From Actinomycetota bacterium (lineage in GTDB: Bacteria; Actinomycetota; Geothermincolia; Geothermincolales; RBG-13-55-18): a stretch of DNA of 46,692 bases. Positions 32,681-41,274 of the stretch are shown one piece after another. The position numbers were made by a program, and so were the translations under genes. Below the pieces are notes generated by a model that saw nothing but the letters and a program-made list of their open reading frames with translations, did not search any database and was not told where the DNA came from. The stretch's first letter is position 1; each line of letters starts with the position of its first letter. The DNA lies in assembly GCA_016931915.1 (NCBI GenBank), contig JAFGDU010000111.1, positions 1 through 46,692 on the forward strand. Reading direction: 5' to 3'.

Positions 32681-33457
32681 TCACGCTTTTCCGAACAGCG
32701 GCAGCACGAACTCGGATATCGCCCGCGACACCTCGGCGGGTTTTTCCATGGGACAGAGATGGCCGGCATCCTCGATAACGACCAGGGTGGAGTTCTCGAT
32801 GTGGTCGGCCATGAAAGTGCCGTATTTCACGGGGGTCATCTTGTCGTCCGCCGAGGCGATGACCAGAAACGGGACCTCGATCTCGCCCAGGCGTTCCATG
32901 ACGTCGAAGGTATCGCATGCCGTGAAGTCGCCCCTGGTGATAGCGGGCGGGCACTGGGCCATGCTGTCTACCAGCGGTTTTACCAGCGCCGGGTCCGTCT
33001 TCTCCGAGATGCTGAAGGTATAAGACCCGTTGATGAAGCCCTCGAAGTTCTTCTCCAGGGTCTCGAAGATGAGCGGCATCACCCTCAGCCTTGCTCCCGA
33101 GTTCACCACGATGCCGGCCTTGTACTTCTGCGGCATGTCCAGGAGCAGCTGCAGGACTATGCCGCCGCCGATGGAGAGGCCGCAGACCACGGGTTGGGTT
33201 ATGCACAGGGAGGCGACGAAGTCGTCGACTATAGCGGCATAACCGGTGATGCAGTCCATCCCCTCGCCCTCGCTTGCGCCGTGGCCGGGCAGGTCCAGGG
33301 CGATGGTGTTCATCTCGCGTGAGAGCGTCTCTACCTGCGCCCTCCACATGATGTTCGACCCTCCGGAGCCGTGGATGAATACCATGGTGGGAAGGTCCGG
33401 GTCCAGGGGCCACCGGCCCGCGATAAAGGCTATGCCGTCGCTTTTTGATTCATGCAT
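32681..33457 (-). CDS. Alpha/beta-hydrolase fold protein
   Basis: A 258-residue alpha/beta hydrolase with oxyanion motif FIHGSGGSN, DLPGHGASEG, nucleophile elbow GLSIGGG, acid in VIASADDKMTP and His in EDAGHLCPMEKP. It resembles carboxylesterases and MenH/BioH-like enzymes. No strong ribosome site precedes the ATG at 33457. It is the first gene of a pair with the methyltransferase, so a methyl ester or a shared small metabolite may be handled, which is inference. Confidence 0.88.
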   Translation of the reverse strand: MHESKSDGIAFIAGRWPLDPDLPTMVFIHGSGGSNIMWRAQVETLSREMNTIALDLPGHGASEGEGMDCITGYAAIVDDFVASLCITQPVVCGLSIGGGIVLQLLLDMPQKYKAGIVVNSGARLRVMPLIFETLEKNFEGFINGSYTFSISEKTDPALVKPLVDSMAQCPPAITRGDFTACDTFDVMERLGEIEVPFLVIASADDKMTPVKYGTFMADHIENSTLVVIEDAGHLCPMEKPAEVSRAISEFVLPLFGKA

Positions 33458-33508
33458 CTTACAGCCATTCTACAACAATCGTGTGCCATATTATATTTGC
33501 ATTGTTCT

Positions 33509-34675
33509 TCAGACCCATCCGCGTTTGGCCATCTGATCTACGATAGGCCTGGCCAGTCCCGATCCGTAAAGGAACGGCAACATCTTTATAAAGAGGGGGA
33601 GGCTGGTCATTTTCATCACCGGGTTGAGTTTGCCGAATCCCAGATTTCGACTGCTGGCCAGTTCTGAGAGCATGTTGAGGTAATTCGCCGGTATCGGCGC
33701 CGTTTCCCTGGCTATGAGCGACAATGCATCCTGCTGGCAGGTGGAGACACAGAGGCCGCAACCGATACACCTGGCAAGATCGATCTCGATCGTTCCGTTT
33801 GAATCGGTTATGGCTTCCATCTGGCATCGCTCTATGCACTCACCACATGCGTTGCAGCTCTCCGGATCCTTCCGTACCTGGAAAGCTGAGCGGACGTAAT
33901 CAGCGGGTCTATCGTGCGCCTTCAACATGCGTAGTAGGGCACAGCAACATGAACAGCAGCAGCACATATGGACAATATCCTTTGCGTTGGTGGGCATGAG
34001 TATCATCGCGTTTTTCTCCGCACGATCGATTATCTCCAGGGCCTCATCGATACTTATCTCCCGTGCCTTATCCGTTCGTATCATGTGGTCTGCGCCTATG
34101 CCGAAGCTCAGACATGTCTCGAGCGGCTTCTCACATTCCCTTCCTAAAAGAGCTTGCTGTTTTTTGCAAATGCAGTCCGCTACAGCCGCCAGCTTCTGCT
34201 TCTTAATGATTTCCTTAGCCTTCTCGTAGCTGGCGATGGATGAGGTAGGATCCACGGCAGCGCCCACGGGCACCACGCGATGCTGCTGGAGCACATTGTC
34301 GCCAAGAGACTTTTCAAACTCCACCACCATCTCAGCCAGCTCGCGATCGATAGTGGTAACGAAAAACTCGAGAAAGCCGACCTGGTATTGGGTAGCCTGG
34401 TAGAAATCATGCTTCCCGCTATGGATCCTTATGATGAGTCCTTTGTCCGCCATCTCCTTGAGTTTTTCAGCCGCCTGCTCCTCGGACATCCCCCACCGCT
34501 TTGCGATCACTGAAGGCGGTTCGGGGAACATCCGCAGCTGCATGGTCAGTCTGGCATCCTCCGGAGAGAACAGCTTCTCGAGAATCCTCAGTTCCACCCC
34601 GCTCTCGGTTGATGGAAATCCTCCCGGCATTCCATCAAGGTACTCACGCAATTGCGTATAGATCTCCTCCGGCAT
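33509..34675 (-). CDS. 4Fe-4S protein with winged-helix-like N-terminus and poly-Cys motif
   Basis: A 388-residue protein of a family seen in anaerobes, function unknown to me. Residues about 35-95 look like a winged helix (EPPSVIAKRWGMSEEQAAEK then GLIIRIHSG). A Cys region follows (ADCICKKQQALLGRECEKP, then TCLSFG), then VHMCCCCSCCCALL near residue 240, seven cysteines in eight positions. A two-cluster ferredoxin (CNACGECIERCQ; CIGCGLCVSTCQ) begins near residue 270. The ATG at 34675 follows AAGGAGAAGGGC. A redox or metal-linked regulator or electron carrier is plausible. The neighbouring DHODH-fold/ferredoxin gene suggests a shared redox role. Confidence 0.8.
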   Translation of the reverse strand: MPEEIYTQLREYLDGMPGGFPSTESGVELRILEKLFSPEDARLTMQLRMFPEPPSVIAKRWGMSEEQAAEKLKEMADKGLIIRIHSGKHDFYQATQYQVGFLEFFVTTIDRELAEMVVEFEKSLGDNVLQQHRVVPVGAAVDPTSSIASYEKAKEIIKKQKLAAVADCICKKQQALLGRECEKPLETCLSFGIGADHMIRTDKAREISIDEALEIIDRAEKNAMILMPTNAKDIVHMCCCCSCCCALLRMLKAHDRPADYVRSAFQVRKDPESCNACGECIERCQMEAITDSNGTIEIDLARCIGCGLCVSTCQQDALSLIARETAPIPANYLNMLSELASSRNLGFGKLNPVMKMTSLPLFIKMLPFLYGSGLARPIVDQMAKRGWV

Positions 34676-34769
34676 GCCCTTCTCCTTTCTGCATTCGGAT
34701 CTCATCTACGAGTCCAGACATACCGCATTAAGAATCCATATCCCTGTGTGGCCATATCGCGGTACACTC

Positions 34770-35987
34770 TCATTCTGCCGGAATGATCGCCAGTGCCTCG
34801 ACCGGGCAGATGGTGACACACGCCCCGCAACGTTCGCATATGTCCAAGTCGATCTGTGGTCTTCCGTTATCCATAGTCATCGCCCCATAGATGCAGGAAA
34901 CGCACTTTCCGCAGCCGTTGCACCTGTCGTCGTCGAGACGTATGCGCAGGGATTGGGGTGGAACCGCGGCGTTCATGAACTGCACGACGAGCTCTTCCAT
35001 GTTGTCGATGTGTGGAACCGCAAGCCCCGTTATCTCCGAGACCCGGTCATAACCCTTGCGCTCCATGAACTGCTTAATGCCCTCTATTATCTCGCCGAAA
35101 AGCTGGTAGCCTTTATATTGCACCGGGCTCTCCAGGGCGGCTATGGTAGCACCGCACATCATGCGTTCGATTGCATCCCTCCAACTCCATATGCCTCCAC
35201 TGCTGATGACCTGCATGCCTGTATCCTGCGCGGAGAGGAAGGCGGCGTAATTGGCTAGACCTCGCAGCCAACGGCCGTAGCCGAAGGGGACTGCAAGAGG
35301 CGGTTTCGCTGTCTCGATATCGAGGAATGTGACCCGGAAGTCGCTGTAAGTATGCATGGCCGAGGCCCCCAGGTCCCGCATGGTCTCGAGGTAGCGAAGC
35401 CAGAACAGATCGTGGTTGAAACCGAGTTTTAGCCAGAAAGGCACTTTGAGGTGGCCGTCGAGTGCTCTGAATACAGCCGGTATGGCCTCATCCACAAAGG
35501 TAGCCGTTTCGCTTGCACTGCAGGACAGTCCGCAGGTACAGACCACCTCGATAGCCTCCGCACCCGCTTCTTCCAACTGCAGGGCCATCTCGCGCAAAGT
35601 CACATCAGAGGGCGGCGAGACGACCTCGAAAGGCGGTAGACCTGTCCATGGTCCTATATAGAAAAAGCTCCCTATGATTCGAGCATCCTCACTCTCTGCT
35701 ATCGGCTTGACGGCACTGATGTTTTCGACCGCTTTTTCAAGGGGAAGGATACCGGCATAGCAATGCATGAGACTGCCGCGGTCGCCGATCCTGTCACAGA
35801 ACCAGTTACCCGGCCGGGGAAGAAATTGCGTTACAAGGTCAAGGCCGACGCTTTTAACGATAACCGCTCCGGCCCCGGCTTCGATACAACTTTTTATCGT
35901 ATAGGGCGTCGAGGTGATGGCACCCGCGGCGGCGACAACGGGATTCTTCAGGCGTAGTCCGGAAAACTCAGTTACCAGGTCGATCAT
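34770..35987 (-). CDS. Dihydroorotate/dihydropyrimidine dehydrogenase-fold protein fused to ferredoxin
   Basis: A 405-residue protein with an FMN-binding TIM barrel of the DHODH/PreA type (residues about 1-310: LKNPVVAAAGAITS, SVGLDLVTQFLPRPGN, VISSGGIWSWRDAIERM). A C-terminal ferredoxin follows (CNGCGKCVSCIYGAM and CERCGACVTICP). The first cluster motif has one residue fewer before its last Cys than usual. The expected catalytic Cys region reads CTCGLSCSASE, which differs from true DHODH, so a catabolic or unusual enoate/pyrimidine-like reductase is likelier than pyrimidine synthesis. The ATG at 35987 follows AGGGGTGAGG; a GTG three codons upstream is possible. Confidence 0.82.
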   Translation of the reverse strand: MIDLVTEFSGLRLKNPVVAAAGAITSTPYTIKSCIEAGAGAVIVKSVGLDLVTQFLPRPGNWFCDRIGDRGSLMHCYAGILPLEKAVENISAVKPIAESEDARIIGSFFYIGPWTGLPPFEVVSPPSDVTLREMALQLEEAGAEAIEVVCTCGLSCSASETATFVDEAIPAVFRALDGHLKVPFWLKLGFNHDLFWLRYLETMRDLGASAMHTYSDFRVTFLDIETAKPPLAVPFGYGRWLRGLANYAAFLSAQDTGMQVISSGGIWSWRDAIERMMCGATIAALESPVQYKGYQLFGEIIEGIKQFMERKGYDRVSEITGLAVPHIDNMEELVVQFMNAAVPPQSLRIRLDDDRCNGCGKCVSCIYGAMTMDNGRPQIDLDICERCGACVTICPVEALAIIPAE

Positions 35988-36217
35988 TTTCCTCACCCCT
36001 TTTTTGATATCGGACAGGGATAGTTCGGGGGAATGTATTTTACGGGGATTGTGGTATGGAGAAAGCCGTGGACAGTTCTGGTTATCTGGTGCGTTCAGTC
36101 GGTTATCTTATACTCTGTGAGTACACTGTTTCTATACATCACCCCTTCAAGCTCGCTGACAGGCTCCCATTTCCCTCGAGCTTTGGCCTTACAGCAAGAT
36201 CTCGGTCCTAATATGTG

Positions 36218-36922
36218 TCAATCATCTTTACCATCGATGTCATCGCCGCAGGGCGTCAGCAGACTGCTGGTGCCCGCGAGCAGGAATGAGATGGTTTCGT
36301 CGGCCAGATCGGATATGATATCTGTCTGGTCCTGCCAGATCAGGTAGTGGTAGGCCAGTTGGTTGTAAATCCCCACCACAAGAGCAGCTATAAGCTCCGC
36401 CGAGTGAGCACTTTTGAATACCATTCCGCGGCGCTGCACGACTTCCTCCAGCCCAACCTTTATGTCCTGCGTCAACACGCTGAAGAGACGCTTCCTCTGT
36501 TCTTCAACTTCGTCGCCCTGTCCCACTGATTCGCGGAACATTATGGTGGCTTTTCCAGGGTAGCTGAGGCAGAAGTCCTTTATGAAACCGGTACCCACGG
36601 CACAGAAATCCTCGAGGGAGAAATCGGATCCCGCCAGGCCCTCCCCCAGAATCCTCCGTATCTGGTATCCGATTGCGTTCATGAGCTTTATAAGAAGATC
36701 CTCTTTGTTCTTGAAGTAGAAGTAGATGGTTCCCGTGGAGACTTCCGCCAGGTCTGCGATCTCATCGATATTGGTCTGCTGGTAACCCTTTCTGGCAAAT
36801 AGCTCCTCAGCGGAATTGAGGATGGTGTTGATACGCCGCTCTTTCTCGCGCTGCTTTCGCAGCGTTCTGCGTGGAACCTCAGAACCTGAAGATGTCATAG
36901 ATTCCATCAGCTCTGCATTCAA
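36218..36922 (-). CDS. TetR/AcrR-family transcriptional regulator
   Basis: A 234-residue TetR regulator. The N-terminal DNA-binding domain (about 25-75) reads ILNSAEELFARKGYQQTNID then EVSTGTIYFYFKNKEDLL, a textbook TetR helix-turn-helix. The C-terminal ligand domain is all-helical and typical of FadR/AcrR-like acyl-CoA or hydrophobic-ligand sensors. AAGGATTGA precedes the ATG; in-frame ATGs also occur 5 and 8 codons later. It lies upstream of the DHODH-fold gene on the same strand and may control that region. It is also the only TetR protein in the window that could bind the operator at 139-158. Confidence 0.88.
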   Translation of the reverse strand: MNAELMESMTSSGSEVPRRTLRKQREKERRINTILNSAEELFARKGYQQTNIDEIADLAEVSTGTIYFYFKNKEDLLIKLMNAIGYQIRRILGEGLAGSDFSLEDFCAVGTGFIKDFCLSYPGKATIMFRESVGQGDEVEEQRKRLFSVLTQDIKVGLEEVVQRRGMVFKSAHSAELIAALVVGIYNQLAYHYLIWQDQTDIISDLADETISFLLAGTSSLLTPCGDDIDGKDD

Positions 36923-36999
36923 TCCTTGCTATACCCTACCGTATGCCGCCATTAAATCCACTTACTTTGAATAGATATTGAAATTTGAATCTGATTATA

Positions 37000-37028
37000 A
37001 AATTAAATAGGATTGCAGTTAATGTCAA
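37000..37028 (-). promoter_or_regulatory. Probable promoter of the TetR gene
   Basis: On the minus strand TTGACA (37028-37023) is followed after 17 bases by TAATTT (37005-37000). The hexamer is perfect at -35 and fair at -10, in an AT-rich stretch about 80 bases upstream of the TetR start at 36922. No perfect operator palindrome is visible beside it. Confidence 0.5.
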
Positions 37029-37087
37029 GTCGATGCCGTGTGATGGGTTTGGTGGAGCTCATGTCGCGCTCATGCAGCGCCAGCCTA

Positions 37088-38581
37088 TTATTCGTAAACA
37101 GCCTGATCAACGAGTACCGGTGCGTCCGAGACGACGCATACGGCGACGTCCGGCGCCACTCCGGCGATGTCGTTTAAAAGCAGCGCTACCTTGCCTCTGG
37201 CGGGAACCACGCAGTGGTAGCGCGAGGAGCGGGCCCCGGCTGTCATAGCGGAGACGACAGGGTGGGCCTCCGACTCTCCCGGGTTGGAGAGGTAAAGCCA
37301 GGTCTCGTAGCCCTCCGTGGTGCTGCCCCCGGGGATGTACCATTCCGTTGCTGCGTACTCAGCCCCCAGCATACTGTTGCCGAGCATGCCGCCCTGACAC
37401 GCGTAATACGCCGCTTCCTCCGCCGCGATGGGAAGGTCCGATTCCACGCTCAGGGCCAGGTCTTTTCCCATACCGAAGAGCTGATTCATGCGCAGGGAGA
37501 TGGTGCTTCTGGGGGGAACGCATATCCTGCGTTCGGTGTTGCTTCCGGTTTCCCCCAGTGGCCGGATATATGTGATGGCGGTGCTCTTTTCGCCATTGGT
37601 CAGACACAGCCAGGTCTCGAAGTTCGCCGCCGTGGATGCATGCGCGAAAAACCATCGTTGCGAGGGTGGGATGGAGAAGGCGGCGGAGGCGTCTCCATAA
37701 TATGTGCCCGTTATGTACTCGTAGACCAGGCGCGATGCCTCTGCATGGGTGCTGAAACCCGGGGCGCCCTTGGACATCACGCAGAGTACGTAGGTGAGGC
37801 CGCCTAAGAACACCACCGCGGCATCGTTATAGTAACCCTCGAAATTGCCCGTCTTGTTGCCGACCGCCACGCCCTGCGGAAGTCCCGCAGGGATACCTCT
37901 GCTGGAGGTGCTCTCCTCGAGATAGGTGACGACCTCCTGTCCCAGGGAGTCCGTTTCTGCGAACTGCAGTACGCGCATGAGCAGGATGCCCATCTCGCGC
38001 GCGGTGGTCGAGTTTATGTGATATGTCCCGGCGACCGGGCAGCCGATGGAGCGGGCATAGTCGCGGAACTTGTGGTAGCCGTAGACGCGCTTGAGCATGC
38101 GCGCGGCCACGTTGTCGCTGTAGACGACGGCGTAACGGCAGCACTCCCGCGTGGTGAAGCTCGAGCCTGAGTTCTGGATCATTCCCTCCTCGCCCTCCAG
38201 GTCTGCGGCCTGAAGGGTGATGACCCTGTCCAAGTCCATCTCCCCCCGCGCGGCGCCCTCGTAGATATACATCACCAGGAACAGCTTGTAGCAGCTGGCC
38301 GCGGAGAAAACCTCGTCCTCCCGGTATCCCGCCTGCTCCCCGGCGCCAAGGACGTTGAGGTAGATGCCGTAGCTGCCGTAATTGCTGCCGGCCAGTTCCT
38401 GCAGCTGTGCCGCGATGGGAGGCGCGGCCGTTTCTCCACCTGTCTCCGTGCCGGATGCGTGCAAGTCTCCCCGTGGGGTGTACGCATATACGCCGGGATT
38501 CAGGGTTAACACGGCAAGCAGCGGCAGCAGCAGGAAGCAGAGTAGAACAATCGGCCTCGCGTGAATCATGCGTGTATCCAT
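37088..38581 (-). CDS. Secreted class-A-beta-lactamase-fold serine hydrolase with C-terminal repeats
   Basis: A 497-residue exported protein: N-terminal signal (MIHARP then a Leu-rich core to about residue 33). A penicillin-interacting-fold domain follows with SxxK (Ser96-Cys-Tyr-Lys99), SDN (155-157) and KTG (243-245), the three motifs of class A beta-lactamases and D,D-peptidase-like enzymes. After residue 305 come two repeats of about 90 residues (starting WFFAHASTAANFETWLCL and WYIPGGSTTEGYETWLYL), which look like cell-surface beta modules. I place the start at ATG 38581; a TTG two codons upstream is possible. Cell-wall peptide hydrolysis or beta-lactam hydrolysis are both possible. Confidence 0.85.
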   Translation of the reverse strand: MDTRMIHARPIVLLCFLLLPLLAVLTLNPGVYAYTPRGDLHASGTETGGETAAPPIAAQLQELAGSNYGSYGIYLNVLGAGEQAGYREDEVFSAASCYKLFLVMYIYEGAARGEMDLDRVITLQAADLEGEEGMIQNSGSSFTTRECCRYAVVYSDNVAARMLKRVYGYHKFRDYARSIGCPVAGTYHINSTTAREMGILLMRVLQFAETDSLGQEVVTYLEESTSSRGIPAGLPQGVAVGNKTGNFEGYYNDAAVVFLGGLTYVLCVMSKGAPGFSTHAEASRLVYEYITGTYYGDASAAFSIPPSQRWFFAHASTAANFETWLCLTNGEKSTAITYIRPLGETGSNTERRICVPPRSTISLRMNQLFGMGKDLALSVESDLPIAAEEAAYYACQGGMLGNSMLGAEYAATEWYIPGGSTTEGYETWLYLSNPGESEAHPVVSAMTAGARSSRYHCVVPARGKVALLLNDIAGVAPDVAVCVVSDAPVLVDQAVYE

Positions 38582-38642
38582 GTTCAACCTGTCACCTGCA
38601 TATATCCGGCGGCGAGAGCGATCAAAGGCTTCTTCGGCACCC

Positions 38643-39353
38643 TCAAGAGACTCGTGTCATCCACCTTCCCAGGGCCTTTCCCATGGTCTGCGTGCCCCCG
38701 CCTTCGCTTATGACCTGGCGCACCCTGTCCGGGTCCGAGACCACCGATCCAGCGAGGATGGTAACCGGTGAGTCCTCGAACGCACCCGGCGCGTAGGGAG
38801 TGCTGGGGCCGAGGATGGCGGCCTCGCGCACCCCCGTGATCTTCTCCAGGAGCTCCTCTATGGTGTTGTTGATGATGGAGGTAGCGGTGATGAGGGCTAC
38901 GTCACAGCCTTTCAAGGGGGTCTGGGGATCTCCCCTCTCGACCACCTCCAGCTCGACTCCCATTCTAGTAAGCTGCGGTTCCATGGGGCGGAATCTTCCC
39001 ACCGTGACCACGCGTTCGCCCGGTTGAAGGTCGAGGTATGCGAGCAGATCGGCGCGGAAGGCTTCCTGCGGCGGCAGCAGCAGCGCATTGGCCGCGGCGA
39101 GGCCGATCGCCGAGGCGATAACGGAGCTTCCGCCTATCCAGGGAAGGACCTCTCCCAGTTCCCTGCCGCTCATTCTACCCGCCTCGGCGAAAGCGTCGCA
39201 GCCCCGCTCCAGCTCGTCCCGCAGGGTGTAGGCAACGCCGCAGGCGCCGTCATCGAGGCGGGCCAACGTGAAACCCAGACCTACTATTACCTCCGCCAGT
39301 CTGCGGCCTCCCCCGCTTTGCCCGGCGAGGGACACGATTCTATCGATCAACAT
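38643..39353 (-). CDS. DUF4213/DUF364 putative heavy-metal chelation protein
   Basis: A 236-residue protein of the DUF364 family with its DUF4213 N-terminal part. It contains VGLGFTLARLDDGACGVAYT, then IGLAAANALLLP, VVTVGRFRPMEPQL, DVALITATSIINNTIEELL and LGPSTPYAPGAF. Members are predicted to chelate metal or bind a metal-cofactor intermediate, and frequently accompany FecBCD-type transporters and molybdenum or iron enzymes. It lies 78 bases after the TrmO-like gene in the long minus-strand operon that starts with such a transporter. Biochemical role unproven. Confidence 0.85.
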   Translation of the reverse strand: MLIDRIVSLAGQSGGGRRLAEVIVGLGFTLARLDDGACGVAYTLRDELERGCDAFAEAGRMSGRELGEVLPWIGGSSVIASAIGLAAANALLLPPQEAFRADLLAYLDLQPGERVVTVGRFRPMEPQLTRMGVELEVVERGDPQTPLKGCDVALITATSIINNTIEELLEKITGVREAAILGPSTPYAPGAFEDSPVTILAGSVVSDPDRVRQVISEGGGTQTMGKALGRWMTRVS

Positions 39354-39431
39354 AAGTCCACTCCTTGATCAACAACATCATACAAGGTTCTTCTCCGAAA
39401 AATGTCAGGCACTACGTGCCTGGAGATATCG

Positions 39432-39917
39432 TCAGCCCTCCAGGTGGCCGTCGTCGCGCTTATCCCTGTAGAGGGAGACTTTACCTTCCAACCAGCCGAT
39501 GCGGACTTCGAGCGGGCAGTCGAAATGCGGGACGTGCGGCTTGATGTCGAGCAATGGCGTGCCGTCCAGGATGTCTATATCTCTTATATGCAGGACGTTG
39601 CCCTCGATATGGTCCAGGCGGACCACGCTCATGCCGATATGGTTCGGGCGCGTGGGAGCCCGGGTTGCGAAGACGCCGTGCTCTGCATCGTCCAGGAATG
39701 GTTTGACGACGAGCCTGACAGCGGCATTATCGTGGAAGTGGTAGACCAGCACGATGTGGGAGAAGCCCTCCAGGTCGCGCAATCCCGGCACGAACTCCTC
39801 GCGCACCTCGACCGTGCCCTCAACACCCCTCCCGCCCTCCGGCTGTATGGGTGTGCCGGTGCTGCTCGTGTAAGGCGAGCGGATTACCCCGATGGGCCGG
39901 TAGGTTATCTCGTCCAT
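39432..39917 (-). CDS. trmO: TrmO/TsaA-family protein
   Basis: A 161-residue single-domain protein of the TsaA/TrmO (VirR) family: YRPIGVIRSPYTS, GLRDLEGFSHIVLVYHFH, FATRAPTRPNHIGMSVVRL and DGTPLLDIKPHVPHFD are family signatures. E. coli TrmO (TsaA) methylates N6 of t6A37 in tRNA-Thr with SAM. Short stand-alone homologues in anaerobes are often next to molybdenum-cofactor or metal genes and may do something else. The open frame starts further upstream, but the ATG at 39917 has AGGAGATAGTC. Confidence 0.88.
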   Translation of the reverse strand: MDEITYRPIGVIRSPYTSSTGTPIQPEGGRGVEGTVEVREEFVPGLRDLEGFSHIVLVYHFHDNAAVRLVVKPFLDDAEHGVFATRAPTRPNHIGMSVVRLDHIEGNVLHIRDIDILDGTPLLDIKPHVPHFDCPLEVRIGWLEGKVSLYRDKRDDGHLEG

Positions 39918-40097
39918 GACTATCTCCTGTCCATACTTACGCGGCGTATTCTCAACGCATCCGGGGCGTTCCAGTAGCAAGCTCGGGCCGGCCAACTCCC
40001 TCCAGTCGCAGGTCGCCGGGTTCTTATACCACGTGTGATCTGATCATCATTGAAATTTCGTTCATCTCCCCGATAATCGGACTGACTATAGCATAGC

Positions 40098-41252
40098 TCA
40101 GGTAGTGTCCCGGTGGCGAAGGACGGCCAGGGTTCCGTAGTTGTAGAGGGTCCGAGCAAAGCATTCGATAGCGATGTCCGCCCCCAGGCAGGCATGGGTA
40201 TAGATGCTGCGGTTGCCTGCCGCAACGGAAGTGCCGGCCGCATCCTGACCCATCAAGCCGTGGGGCAGCTCGTTGAAGATGCCGGAGTAGGGGTAGATGT
40301 CGACCTCCAGGTAGTAACGCAGGCAGGGGGGGTGGCCGTGTTCCGTCATGTGTTTCCCCGCCGAGAGCGCCAGGTATTGCGCATCCCCCAGCGGATAGCG
40401 GAACCACCCCATGGTGTTGTCCACAAGCTGATGGCGCCAGGGGAAATCCCCGCCCCCCAGTCCTTCGATGAGGATGAGGGCCATGCGTTTTCCATCGCGG
40501 GTGCTGCGCTCCACGTATCCCTTCAGGTCGGTGATGGAGGCCAGCGGCAGCGGCTTGCCGCCGCTCGCCAGCGGCAGCGACTCGTCCTTGCACGGCATGC
40601 GGCATGGTTCCCGGGCCGGAATCCCGAAACCCTTTACCGTGCAGCCTTCCGCGAGCTCGAGGAAGTAGTCGGGAAGACGCTCATAGAAAACCTCGCATCC
40701 CCCGAATGCGGCCCGGAAATCCTCTCTGCTGACTACGCGGATTATCTCGTCAATGCTGCCCAGATAACGCCTGTCCCGTCCGGACGGTCGGTATACCCCG
40801 GCGTACGAGGATGGGAAGCCGCTCCCCAGGCCCAATCCATCCAACCTCGACAGGTCGACGAACCCCTCCACGGGCATCAGGTTCCCGAGACCCAGGATGA
40901 CGTGGTCCAAGCCGGTCGAAGCGATGAACCTCTCGATCTCCTCCTTGACCGTCTCGAGCTCCGGTTCGAGGGCGTCCGCCTCTCCGTACATGGTCTTGAA
41001 GGAGGGGCTGGCATGCACGAGCATGATGAGCGAAGGGGAGTAGAGTTGGTTCATCTCGAGGGCGATGTCCGTGACCCAGGATGCTGAAAGCGGGGAGAGA
41101 TCCCCGGGGAAGGGGTACCGCCTCAACAGATTCCGCAGTTCCTCGTAGCCCGCTCCCTCTCCGTGCAGGATGCGTCCCGTCTCGAGGTCGAAGGCCGTTT
41201 GCCACTCGCCTACGTCTATGAATCCCGTTTCCCGCTCTGTCCCTGGAGACAT
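40098..41252 (-). CDS. Uncharacterised protein, second of two tandem paralogues
   Basis: A 384-residue protein homologous along its length to the one at 41275-42426. Shared motifs are VGEWQ, PGDLSP, a GLG (F/Y)VDL region, REDFR..FGGC..FY.R.PDY, MGWF.Y, and a C-terminal AGNRSIYTHACLGADIAIEC with YNYG. It has extra Cys in CRMPCKDE, and in the linker around residue 220. No signal peptide or helix is seen. I cannot assign a fold. The ATG at 41252 follows GAGG at 9 bases; a GTG is three codons upstream. Only 22 bases separate it from its paralogue, so it belongs to the radical SAM/transporter operon. Confidence 0.85.
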   Translation of the reverse strand: MSPGTERETGFIDVGEWQTAFDLETGRILHGEGAGYEELRNLLRRYPFPGDLSPLSASWVTDIALEMNQLYSPSLIMLVHASPSFKTMYGEADALEPELETVKEEIERFIASTGLDHVILGLGNLMPVEGFVDLSRLDGLGLGSGFPSSYAGVYRPSGRDRRYLGSIDEIIRVVSREDFRAAFGGCEVFYERLPDYFLELAEGCTVKGFGIPAREPCRMPCKDESLPLASGGKPLPLASITDLKGYVERSTRDGKRMALILIEGLGGGDFPWRHQLVDNTMGWFRYPLGDAQYLALSAGKHMTEHGHPPCLRYYLEVDIYPYSGIFNELPHGLMGQDAAGTSVAAGNRSIYTHACLGADIAIECFARTLYNYGTLAVLRHRDTT

Positions 41253-41274
41253 CTTATTCACCCTCGCGATGCAT

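Noticed and set aside
40113..41087. 324-codon plus-strand open frame over the second tandem paralogue
   Set aside because: Antisense to a protein whose sequence is conserved with its neighbour; the paralogue pair proves the minus strand is coding.
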